DNA from: Neisseria mucosa
GTDB taxonomy: Bacteria > Pseudomonadota > Gammaproteobacteria > Burkholderiales > Neisseriaceae
Length of the DNA stretch: 64,000 nt
Assembly (NCBI GenBank): GCA_003028315.1
Contig: CP028150.1
Location: forward strand, 1,116,001 to 1,180,000
Reading direction: 5' to 3'
Under the pieces are notes generated by a model that was not told where the DNA came from, made no database searches, and saw nothing but the letters and a program-made list of their open reading frames with translations. This document shows positions 16,806 to 23,340 of this stretch, in pieces (positions within the stretch are counted from its first letter, which is position 1; every line of letters begins with the position of its first letter). The position numbers and the translations under genes are program-made.

Positions 16806-17027
16806 ATGAGCAGTAAAGTGCAACACAATAAAGGCAAAATACGCGACAATGCTTTAAAAGCCTTAGTGAAATCCGATTTGTTCCGACACAAGGTGGAACG
16901 GAAAAGAAAAGGCAAAGGCAGCTACAACAGACAGGAAGCGAAAAAATGGCGGGACGGTTTTGATACTGTCCCGCCGTTTTTATGTCTTAAACGTGGAAGC
17001 TCTCGCCACAGCCGCAAGAGTCTTTGA
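16806..17027 (+). CDS. arfA: Alternative ribosome-rescue factor A, nonstop-type gene
   Basis: Rescues ribosomes stalled on mRNAs lacking a stop codon by recruiting RF2 when trans-translation fails. Residues 6-40 match ArfA: HNKGKIRDNALKALV, LFRHKVERKRKGKGSY. The frame runs to 73 codons, but a strong terminator-like hairpin (16948-16981) begins at codon 48. The natural mRNA is therefore likely to end inside the frame without a stop codon. As in E. coli, tmRNA would then tag the product for destruction, and active ArfA would appear only when tmRNA is overloaded. The codons beyond the hairpin overlap iscA on the other strand and are probably not used. AAGGAC precedes the start. Confidence 0.88.
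   Translation: MSSKVQHNKGKIRDNALKALVKSDLFRHKVERKRKGKGSYNRQEAKKWRDGFDTVPPFLCLKRGSSRHSRKSL
16948..16981 (+). terminator. Intragenic hairpin/terminator in arfA
   Basis: GGCGGGAC (16948-16955) pairs with GTCCCGCC (16968-16975), followed by GTTTTT. It lies within the arfA frame and also just past the iscA end. It fits the known arfA architecture, in which an RNase III site or terminator makes the mRNA nonstop. Confidence 0.8.
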
Positions 17028-17307
17028 CATTCGGGTTTTCGAATTTGAAACCTTCCTGCAAACCTTCTTTGGTGTAATCGACTTGCGTGCCGTCCAGATA
17101 AACCAGACTTTTCGGGTCGATATAGATGCGGGCGCCGTGTTCTTCGAATACCAAATCTTCGGCGCTGGCCTCATCGACAAATTCAAGGTTGTATGCCATA
17201 CCCGAGCAGCCGCTGGTTTTCACACCCAAGCGCACGCCCAAGCCTTTGCCGCGTTTGGTCAGGTAGTTGTTGATGTATTTGGCTGCATTTTCTGTGATGG
17301 TAATCAT
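16987..17307 (-). CDS. iscA: Iron-sulfur assembly protein IscA
   Basis: A-type Fe-S carrier, 106 residues, that accepts clusters or iron and passes them to apo-enzymes. Ligand cysteines are C34 (TSGCSGMA), C98 and C100 (DSCGCGESFHV); the C-terminal SCGCGESFHV is the IscA signature. I chose the ATG at 17307 because AAGGAAAG lies just upstream. It follows the HhH gene on the same strand across a short DUS-containing gap. It is the last Isc gene before the opposing arfA. Confidence 0.95.
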   Translation of the reverse strand: MITITENAAKYINNYLTKRGKGLGVRLGVKTSGCSGMAYNLEFVDEASAEDLVFEEHGARIYIDPKSLVYLDGTQVDYTKEGLQEGFKFENPNVKDSCGCGESFHV

Positions 17308-17371
17308 GCTTCTTTCCTTATTTCGCAATCATTGTTTTACCTACTTTCATTTTCAGACGACTTCTTGCCTT

Positions 17372-17617
17372 TCAGGTCGTCTGAAAACGCTGTTTTGCCC
17401 ACGCTATCGCGGCAGAAACGGCGGCTTTTGCCTGCGGACTGTTTTTCCAACAGGTCGAGCCGGTCAATTTTGCGCCCTGTTCCAAAACATCGTCCAAATC
17501 CGCCGCCGCCAGCGTGGCAACATCATCCAAACCCATTTGCTGCAAACGCTGCAATACGGTTTTGCCTATGCCTTTGACGGCAAGCAGGGATTGGGCTTCT
17601 TCATCGGTAAAAGGCAT
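17372..17617 (-). CDS. Small helix-hairpin-helix protein
   Basis: 81-residue protein. Residues 6-45 (EEAQSLLAVKGIGKTVLQRLQQMG then a second helix pair) form a helix-hairpin-helix with the GIG turn seen in sequence-independent DNA-binding proteins. The C-terminal half is Ala-rich and helical with one Cys (GSTCWKN). AAAGGA precedes the start. It lies between iscU and iscA, but two copies of a non-coding repeat separate it from iscU. The function is unknown and its link to Fe-S assembly is positional only. The last codons run into a DUS (KQRFQTT). Confidence 0.75.
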   Translation of the reverse strand: MPFTDEEAQSLLAVKGIGKTVLQRLQQMGLDDVATLAAADLDDVLEQGAKLTGSTCWKNSPQAKAAVSAAIAWAKQRFQTT

Positions 17618-17625
17618 TTCGTGTC

Positions 17626-17766
17626 CTTTGATTTTGCAGACGTATTGATAAATATAAGCCTACGGCTTATCGCCCTCTCCCTAACCCTCTCCCGCGGGGA
17701 GAGGGGATAGATTGGCAGGCAGCCCCAAATTTGGCGGCAACTTCAAAAGGATTAAGTTTCTGTGTC
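17626..17766. repeat. Intergenic direct repeat, copy 1 (about 141 bp)
   Basis: About 85-90% identical by eye to 17805-17945 (offset 179 bp). The core holds a perfect hairpin CCCTCTCCC/GGGGAGAGGG and ends with CAAAAGGATTAAGTTTCTGTG. Non-coding. Confidence 0.85.
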
Positions 17767-17804
17767 CTTACCCTCTTCTTTACAAGAAAAGGCATGCCGT
17801 TTCT

Positions 17805-17945
17805 TTTGATTTTGCAGGCGTATCGACTAAATATAAGTCTGCGGCTTATTGCCCTTTCCCTAACCCTCTCCCGCGGGGAGAGGGGATAGATTGGCAGACA
17901 GTCCTAAATTTGGCGGTAACTTCAAAAGGATTAAGTTTCTGTGTT
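17805..17945. repeat. Intergenic direct repeat, copy 2 (about 141 bp)
   Basis: Second copy of the element at 17626-17766, with the same CCCTCTCCC-containing hairpin. The two copies fill most of the gap between iscU and the HhH gene and show only scattered substitutions. Confidence 0.85.
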
Positions 17946-18061
17946 CTTGTCTTCCACCTCTGAGTGAGAAGGGAACAAGCCTTCGAGTTTACTTTTTCCG
18001 GAAACCCTAAGACTTTCAGGAGTCCTATAAATGTCTGCCGACAAAGCACCCACTAATCGGA

Positions 18062-18448
18062 TTATTTGTTTTCCTGACGTTTGCGGTAGTCGGCAACAGC
18101 CGCTTTTACCGCATCTTCAGCCAAGATGGAGCAGTGGATTTTCACAGGCGGCAATTCCAGTTCTTCGGCGATTTCGCTGTTTTTGATTGCCAGCGCGTCA
18201 TCCAGGCTTTTACCTTTGACCCACTCGGTAATCAGGCTGGACGAAGCGATGGCGGAGCCGCAGCCGTAAGTTTTAAATTTCGCGTCTTCGATGATGCCTT
18301 CGTCGTTCACTTTGATTTGCAGGCGCATAACGTCGCCGCAGGCCGGCGCGCCGACCATACCGGTGCCGACAGACTCGTCGTTTTTATCGAAAGTACCGAC
18401 ATTGCGGGGGTTTTCATAGTGATCGATTACTTTATCGCTGTATGCCAT
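18062..18448 (-). CDS. iscU: Fe-S cluster scaffold IscU
   Basis: 128-residue scaffold on which IscS sulfur and iron are built into [2Fe-2S]/[4Fe-4S] clusters. The three cluster cysteines are C37 (PACGDVM, with the adjacent Asp), C63 (YGCGSAIASSS) and C106 (KIHCSILAEDA). The HscA recognition motif appears as LPPVK, just before C106. AAGGAAAC precedes the start. In most genera iscU follows iscS directly. Here a Fic/antitoxin module, a 42-codon gene and a 130-residue protein lie between them. Confidence 0.96.
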   Translation of the reverse strand: MAYSDKVIDHYENPRNVGTFDKNDESVGTGMVGAPACGDVMRLQIKVNDEGIIEDAKFKTYGCGSAIASSSLITEWVKGKSLDDALAIKNSEIAEELELPPVKIHCSILAEDAVKAAVADYRKRQENK

Positions 18449-18486
18449 GATGTGGTTTCCTTAAAATATCGTGGTTTGTTGATGTT

Positions 18487-19089
18487 TTAGTCGTCTGAAA
18501 AAGACGATTGTTCTAAATTTTCTAAAATTAGGCGTGCCAATAAGCTGCTATCGGCATGGTATGCCTGAATACAGGCTTGAATCATTTGTTCGGCAGAGAT
18601 ATTTTGCTAATGTATCTGCAAACCGTTTTTCATTGCCAATTGCGTCATAAACAGGCGCAATGTTCTGCCGTTTCCTTCACGAAAAGGATGTAGGACGTTC
18701 AACTCGCCCAAATAATAGGCTACACGCTCGGCGAATTTATCTTTATCCAACCCCTGCAAATAGTTTTCGTTTCGCAGCTTCTCTAAAAGTTTACGGCTTT
18801 CGTTTTCGATAAAAGCAAAATTGGCAAATCGGGTATTACCTTTGGAAATATCAATCCGCCGGATTTCGCCTGCCCAATCATAAACATCGCCAAACAGTTC
18901 GCGATGAATAGTCTGTAAATGGGCCAAATCGAAATTGTCCGTAATGGGTTGCAAAAGCAGATATTGGGCGCGAACAGCGGAAAATTCTTTTTCGGCGGTT
19001 TTCAGCAATTCACTATCTTGGATGGAGAGCTTGTTTTTAAATACGCCTCCATTCATATAAATAGTGTCTTCTCCGCCGTATTTGCTCAT
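18487..19089 (-). pseudogene. fic: Fic-family AMP-transferase, interrupted by an amber codon
   Basis: Fic enzymes transfer AMP to target proteins. The open part (18607-19089, 160 residues) includes the active-site motif HPFREGNGRTLR (134-145) and the upstream fold (FGDVYDWAGEIR, ISKGNTRFA). A TAG at 18607-18609 then follows NGLQIH. The same frame continues for 39 codons, QNISAEQMIQACIQAYHADS and on, to a TAA at 18487. Relatives have Trp here (ID-W-x-x-IS), so a single TGG to TAG change is the simplest explanation. The catalytic core is intact, so residual activity cannot be excluded. The start overlaps the antitoxin stop (ATGA). Confidence 0.85.
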
Positions 19090-19271
19090 TTTTCCGCCAT
19101 TCTTTGTTTGATGCCGTCCAAAGCCTCATCCAAACTGATTTTGCCTTCCACCAAACGCTGCATATCATGTATGGTCTCTAGACTGATGTTCAACTGCTCC
19201 ATCCGCCACGAACCAATAATGGAATGCGTCGTTTGCGGCAAATGATGCTGTTCCTGAATTTGTAGGGACAT
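19086..19271 (-). CDS. VbhA-like antitoxin of the Fic module
   Basis: 61-residue protein that would block the ATP site of the adjacent Fic enzyme. In class I Fic systems the antitoxin helix carries S-x-x-x-E-G/N. Here residues 21-26 read SWRMEQ, aligning with SQRLEG of VbhA as I recall it, so the last position is Gln instead of Gly/Asn. The C-terminal part (MQRLVEGKISLDEAL) matches the rest of the antitoxin fold. I chose the ATG at 19271 because AAGGAA lies upstream. It overlaps fic by 4 bases (ATGA), so the two are translationally coupled. Confidence 0.8.
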   Translation of the reverse strand: MSLQIQEQHHLPQTTHSIIGSWRMEQLNISLETIHDMQRLVEGKISLDEALDGIKQRMAEK

Positions 19272-19321
19272 GGGATTCCTTATTTTGCTTCCGAACAATA
19301 TTTCAGACGACCCCTGCCGCC

Positions 19322-19450
19322 TTAGATTTTGCACGCGCCGCCTTCGCAGCCGTCGTCGTTTTCCGAATCGACACCGCCTTCCACGGTAACGCCGTCAAAA
19401 TCTTCAAGCAGGTTGTCGAGATTATCGAGGTCGAGTTCTTGTTCGTTCAT
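19322..19450 (-). CDS. 42-residue acidic protein ending like the NrdA C-terminus
   Basis: A short gene that size cut-offs would miss. It starts ATG with AAGGAT nine bases upstream and reads 42 codons. The first 30 residues are very acidic (ELDLDNLDNLLEDFDG). The last eleven are DDGCEGGACKI, identical but for one residue to the NrdA tail in this window (DDGCAGGACKI). In NrdA those two cysteines ferry electrons from thioredoxin/glutaredoxin to the active site. It lies between iscS and the Fic module, so it may instead be a metal- or redox-active helper of the isc genes. Function unknown. The start site and conserved tail argue for a real gene. Confidence 0.7.
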   Translation of the reverse strand: MNEQELDLDNLDNLLEDFDGVTVEGGVDSENDDGCEGGACKI

Positions 19451-19484
19451 GGGTTGTATCCTTGATTTTAATGTGGTGGCTTTT

Positions 19485-19524
19485 AGGTCGTCTGAAAAGG
19501 TCTTTGGGGATTTTCAGACGACCT
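19485..19524. terminator. DUS hairpin inside the isc cluster
   Basis: AGGTCGTCTGAAAA faces TTTTCAGACGACCT. It lies between the 130-residue gene and the 42-codon gene, on the path from iscS to iscU. It probably splits iscRS from the downstream genes into separate transcripts. Confidence 0.6.
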
Positions 19525-19560
19525 TTTTTATTTATAGGTAGGTTGCTGAAAACGGATGCT

Positions 19561-19953
19561 TTAGCTCAAATCAAATACCTGTATCGTCAAAACCGCTTTG
19601 GGCGGCAATGTACGCAGCAATTCAGGACGATGCAGTTTCAAAGGACGATAGCCGTACGACTTCATCAGCACGGTTTCGCCCTTGTCGTCTTCCATAAAAA
19701 CAGGCGTGAAGTTTCCATGCGGCGCATTGCCCTGCGGCGAGATTTTACCGCCTAGCAGCCACGGGGCGACGTGCCGCGTCTGCGTTTGGTAAACATCTGG
19801 ATAGCCGCCTTTGTTCTCGGTCTGCGTGGCTCGCCCTTCTTTGCAAAGTTCATCCAGCCAGTCCGCACCGGAAACGCCGCACTCCCACGAGGCGATGAGA
19901 TGTGGCTCTTGCCTGTCTGCATCGCTGAAAACACTTATCCACCAACCCAGCAT
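19561..19953 (-). CDS. Unrecognised 130-residue protein in the isc cluster
   Basis: I do not recognise this family. The start is well supported (AAAGGAA seven bases upstream of the ATG at 19953). It has no signal peptide or membrane helix despite the Trp-rich start MLGWWISVFSDADRQ. Two Cys (SWECGVSG, DELCKEG) and several Trp/His suggest a compact globular fold; the C-terminal half (YGYRPLKLHRPELLRTLPP, VLTIQVFDL) looks beta-rich. It starts 43 bases after iscS on the same strand and ends before a DUS hairpin, so it is probably cotranscribed with iscRS. A role in Fe-S assembly is only positional inference. Confidence 0.6.
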   Translation of the reverse strand: MLGWWISVFSDADRQEPHLIASWECGVSGADWLDELCKEGRATQTENKGGYPDVYQTQTRHVAPWLLGGKISPQGNAPHGNFTPVFMEDDKGETVLMKSYGYRPLKLHRPELLRTLPPKAVLTIQVFDLS

Positions 19954-19995
19954 AATTTATTCCTTTCGTGATGGTTTTTTGAGTGCAAGCTGCTC

Positions 19996-21210
19996 TTAAT
20001 GCGCCGCCCATTCAATTGAGTTCAAATCAATCCCGTCTTTGAACATTTCCCACAGCGGAGACAGTTCGCGCAATTTACCGATTTTGGATTTGATCAGTTC
20101 GGCGGCGAATTTCACTTCTTCTTCGGTGGTCATGCGGCCGAAGGTGATGCGCAGGGATGAGTGCGCCAGTTCGTCGTTGCGGCCGAGCGCGCGCAGGACG
20201 TAGCTGGGTTCGAGCGAGGCGGAGGTGCAGGCGGAGCCGCTGGATACAGCGAGTTCTTTCACCGCCATAATCAGGCTTTCACCTTCGACGAAGTTGAAGC
20301 TGACGTTCAGGTTGTTCGGGGCGCGGTGTTCGAGGTCGCCGTTGATATAGACTTCTTCGATGCCTTCGATGCCTTTGAGGAAGATGTCGCGCAGTTTGCG
20401 GTAGTGCGCCATGTCTTGCTCGAGTTCTTCTTTGGCGATGCGGAAGGCTTCGCCCATGCCGACGATTTGGTGGGTAGGCAGGGTGCCGCTGCGGAAGCCG
20501 CGTTCGTGGCCGCCGCCGTGCATTTGGGCTTCGAGGCGGACGCGGGGTTTGCGGCGGACGTACAGTGCGCCGATGCCTTTGGGGCCGTATACTTTATGAC
20601 CGGACATGGACAGCAGGTCGATTTTGGCGGCTTCAACGTCAACAGGCACTTTGCCGCAGGCTTGGGCGGCATCGACGTGGAAGATGATTTTGCGTTCGCG
20701 GCAGATTTCGCCGATGGCGGGAATGTCTTGCACTACGCCGATTTCGTTGTTCACCCACATCACGGAAATCAGGATGGTGTCGTCGCGGATGGCGGTTTTG
20801 AGTTCTTCCAAATCGATCAAACCGTTTTCTTGTACGCCGAGGTAAGTTACTTCAAAACCTTGGCGTTCGAGTTCGCGCATGGTGTCGAGCACGGCTTTGT
20901 GTTCGGTTTTGACGGTGATGAGGTGTTTGCCTTTGGTTTTGTAGAAGTTTGCCGCGCCTTTGATGGCGAGGTTGTCAGACTCGGTCGCGCCGCTGGTGAA
21001 GATGATTTCTTTGGGGTCGGCGTTGATCAGGGCGGCGATGTCGGCGCGGGCTTTTTCGACGGCCTCTTCTGCTTCCCAGCCGAATGCGTGGCTGTTGGAG
21101 GCGGGGTTGCCGAAGGTTTCGGTCAGATAGGGAATCATTTTTTCGGCAACGCGTTTGTCAACGGGGGTGGTGGCGGCGTAGTCGAGATAAACGGGGGTTT
21201 TGACGGTCAT
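19996..21210 (-). CDS. iscS: Cysteine desulfurase IscS
   Basis: PLP enzyme (404 residues, same as E. coli) that takes sulfur from cysteine as a persulfide and supplies IscU and tRNA thiolation. Visible features are YLDYAATTPVD at the N-terminus, the PLP lysine in SMSGHKVYGPKG (about K206), and the persulfide cysteine in the mobile loop SSGSACTSASLEPSYV (about C328). The C-terminus LNSIEWAAH is typical. It follows iscR by about 30 bases and is under the same promoter and IscR operator. Confidence 0.97.
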   Translation of the reverse strand: MTVKTPVYLDYAATTPVDKRVAEKMIPYLTETFGNPASNSHAFGWEAEEAVEKARADIAALINADPKEIIFTSGATESDNLAIKGAANFYKTKGKHLITVKTEHKAVLDTMRELERQGFEVTYLGVQENGLIDLEELKTAIRDDTILISVMWVNNEIGVVQDIPAIGEICRERKIIFHVDAAQACGKVPVDVEAAKIDLLSMSGHKVYGPKGIGALYVRRKPRVRLEAQMHGGGHERGFRSGTLPTHQIVGMGEAFRIAKEELEQDMAHYRKLRDIFLKGIEGIEEVYINGDLEHRAPNNLNVSFNFVEGESLIMAVKELAVSSGSACTSASLEPSYVLRALGRNDELAHSSLRITFGRMTTEEEVKFAAELIKSKIGKLRELSPLWEMFKDGIDLNSIEWAAH

Positions 21211-21239
21211 GGTTTGCTCTTTCTTTTTCTGTAATGTAC

Positions 21240-21686
21240 TTAATGGATATGTGTAAATTGGATGACGTGGCTGCCGTCATCGCTGTTTTTCTGTTCGATG
21301 ATGCTTTGCAGGGTAACGCTGCTGAGGTAATCGTTGATGGTTTTATTCAGGTTTTCCCAAAGGTCGTGCGTCAAACAAGGCGCGCCGTGGTGGCAGTTGG
21401 CTTTGCTGCTGCATTGGGTGGCGTCCAGCTTGTCTTCGGCAGCGGAAATGATTTGGGCGATATTGATTTGTGCGGGAGGGGCGGCGAGGATGTAGCCGCC
21501 GCCGGGGCCGCGAAGGCTTTCAACCAGCCCGGCGCGCCGCAATTTGCTGAATAGTTGTTCGAGATAGGAAAGCGAAATGCTTTGGCGTTCGCTGATGGCG
21601 CTGAGTTTGACAGCGCCGGTTTGCGCGTTCATCGCCAAATCGATCATGGCGGTAACGGCAAAACGCCCTTTTGTGGTCAGTCTCAT
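21240..21686 (-). CDS. iscR: Fe-S cluster regulator IscR (Rrf2 family)
   Basis: Winged-helix Rrf2 regulator of 148 residues. The [2Fe-2S] ligands C92, C98 and C104 are at the same positions as in E. coli (QCSSKANCHHGAPCLTHD), with His following. It represses the isc genes when carrying a cluster and lets them rise under iron or oxidative stress. The DNA-binding helix region is SISLSYLEQLFSKLRRAGLV. A type-1 IscR operator overlaps its own promoter, so autoregulation is likely. First gene of the isc transcription unit. Confidence 0.95.
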   Translation of the reverse strand: MRLTTKGRFAVTAMIDLAMNAQTGAVKLSAISERQSISLSYLEQLFSKLRRAGLVESLRGPGGGYILAAPPAQINIAQIISAAEDKLDATQCSSKANCHHGAPCLTHDLWENLNKTINDYLSSVTLQSIIEQKNSDDGSHVIQFTHIH

Positions 21687-21722
21687 GGTAGGTGCCTGTG
21701 TCGGCTTTTTTATAGTGGTGCG

Positions 21723-21755
21723 ATTGTCTAATATCTGAGTGATTCAGTCAAGTAT
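21723..21755 (-). promoter_or_regulatory. iscR promoter with overlapping type-1 IscR operator
   Basis: On the minus strand TTGACT (21746-21751), a 17-base spacer and GACAAT (21723-21728) form a sigma-70 promoter. The 25-bp palindrome at 21731-21755 has half-sites ATACTTGACT and ACTCAGATAT around GAATC and fits the E. coli type-1 IscR box. It overlaps the -35 region, as expected for autorepression. Confidence 0.8.
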
Positions 21756-21962
21756 ATTCGGGCGTCTTCCGATTGTTTGTTTAAATGGCTGGGCGAATGG
21801 ATTTTTATCTGCCTGAAGATTTCTCTTTTTTATCTGAAACTTGAATCCGAGGTCGTCTGAAAAGTGCTATTACCCTGCGTTTGGCGGGGTTAAAACCATT
21901 TGCTTTATAATTGCGATTGATATAGATTATCTAATTCATACTAAATCATTATGGTATTGCAA

Positions 21963-22001
21963 AAGGTCGTCTGAAACCGCCCTGCCCGTTTCAGACGACC
22001 C
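21963..22001. terminator. Inverted DUS pair upstream of lldD
   Basis: AAGGTCGTCTGAAAC faces GTTTCAGACGACC directly upstream of lldD. It is not at a gene end, so it may lie in the lldD leader or insulate it; its terminator role is uncertain. Confidence 0.4.
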
Positions 22002-22037
22002 AAGCCATAAGCAACCCCTTAACAGAGGCAATCAACA

Positions 22038-23210
22038 ATGAAACGCGATTTGAGCAAAATGACCTGTATCGAAGACCTGCGCCTTGTCGCCAAGCGCAAG
22101 ATGCCGCGCATGTTTTACGATTACATCGATTCAGGTTCTTGGACGGAAACCACCTACCGCGAAAACACTTCGGATTTCAAAGACATCCGCTTCCGCCAAA
22201 AAGTGTTGGTCAATATGGAAGGCAGAAGCTTGGAAACCAAAATGATCGGTCAGGACGTGAAAATGCCGGTGGCGATTGCACCGACGGGCTTTACCGGTAT
22301 GGCACACGCCGACGGTGAAATCTTGGCGGCGCGGGCGGCGGAGAAGTTCGGCATTCCGTTTACGCTCTCCACCATGTCCATCTGCTCGATTGAAGACGTT
22401 GCCGAAAACACCAGCGCGCCGTTTTGGTTTCAGCTTTATGTGATGCGCGACCGCGAGTTTATGGAAAACCTGATTAAGCGCGCGAAAGATGCCAAGTGTT
22501 CGGCATTGGTTTTGACCGCCGATTTGCAGGTTTTGGGTCAACGCCACAAAGATATCAAAAACGGTCTGTCCGCGCCGCCGAAACCGACCATCGCCAATTT
22601 AATCAATCTGGCAACCAAGCCCGAATGGTGCATGAAAATGCTGAACACGGAACGCCGCACGTTCCGCAATATCGTCGGACACGCCAAAAACGTCGGCGAT
22701 TTGTCTTCGCTGTCTTCATGGACTTCCGAACAATTCGACCCGCGCCTGAGCTGGGACGACGTCGCCCGCATTAAAGACTTATGGGGCGGTAAGCTGATTA
22801 TCAAAGGCATTATGGAACCTGAAGATGCGGAAAAAGCAGCGAAAAGCGGCGCGGACGCATTGGTCGTTTCCAACCACGGCGGCCGCCAGCTTGACGATAC
22901 CGTATCCTCCATCAAAGCCTTGCCCGACATCGTCAGCGCAGTCGGCAGCGACATCGAAGTTTGGATGGACAGCGGCATCCGCAGCGGTCAGGATATCCTC
23001 AAAGCATGGGCTTTGGGCGCAAAAGGCACGATGATAGGCCGCGCGTTCCTCTACGGCTTGGGCGCATACGGCGAAGAAGGCGTTACCCGCGCACTGGAAA
23101 TCCTGTATAAGGAAATGGACATATCCATGGCGTTTACAGGCCACCGCAATATTCAGGACGTCGATGCCGGTATTTTGCAAAGTACGCGCTGGCCTGATGA
23201 CAAATTCTGA
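22038..23210 (+). CDS. lldD: FMN-dependent L-lactate dehydrogenase
   Basis: Membrane-associated flavoenzyme oxidising L-lactate to pyruvate and feeding the quinone pool, 390 residues. Family marks include FYDYIDSGSW, PVAIAPTGFTGMAH, FWFQLYVMRDREF, LIIKGIMEPEDAEKA and SNHGGRQLD, where the His-Gly-Gly-Arg holds the catalytic His. The late GTMIGRAFLYGLGAYGEEG completes the FMN phosphate site. GAGG precedes the start. It is monocistronic with a very strong hairpin terminator. Lactate is a major carbon source for Neisseria; a separate D-2-hydroxyacid dehydrogenase gene lies at 43.7 kb. Confidence 0.93.
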   Translation: MKRDLSKMTCIEDLRLVAKRKMPRMFYDYIDSGSWTETTYRENTSDFKDIRFRQKVLVNMEGRSLETKMIGQDVKMPVAIAPTGFTGMAHADGEILAARAAEKFGIPFTLSTMSICSIEDVAENTSAPFWFQLYVMRDREFMENLIKRAKDAKCSALVLTADLQVLGQRHKDIKNGLSAPPKPTIANLINLATKPEWCMKMLNTERRTFRNIVGHAKNVGDLSSLSSWTSEQFDPRLSWDDVARIKDLWGGKLIIKGIMEPEDAEKAAKSGADALVVSNHGGRQLDDTVSSIKALPDIVSAVGSDIEVWMDSGIRSGQDILKAWALGAKGTMIGRAFLYGLGAYGEEGVTRALEILYKEMDISMAFTGHRNIQDVDAGILQSTRWPDDKF

Positions 23211-23220
23211 TGGCTTTGAA

Positions 23221-23267
23221 ACACCAAACCGGCGGTTAAACAGATTAACCGCCGGTTTGGTGTTTTG
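23221..23267 (+). terminator. Strong intrinsic terminator of lldD
   Basis: A perfect 19-bp stem: ACACCAAACCGGCGGTTAA (23221-23239) against its complement (23245-23263) around ACAGA, followed by TTTT. It starts 11 bases after the lldD stop. Confidence 0.92.
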
Positions 23268-23287
23268 AGCTTGCAGAAGATAAGGTT

Positions 23288-23336
23288 TTCAGACGACCTT
23301 AATCAGGTTTTTACCAAACGGACCGGTCGTCTGAAA
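23288..23336. terminator. DUS hairpin between convergent genes
   Basis: TTTCAGACGACC faces GGTCGTCTGAAA, between lldD and the convergent RNA methyltransferase gene, and probably ends the latter. Confidence 0.65.
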
Positions 23337-23340
23337 GTGC

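Noticed and set aside
20161..21234. 357-codon open frame on the plus strand
   Set aside because: Antisense to iscS; strongly biased residues, no start signals and no family resemblance.
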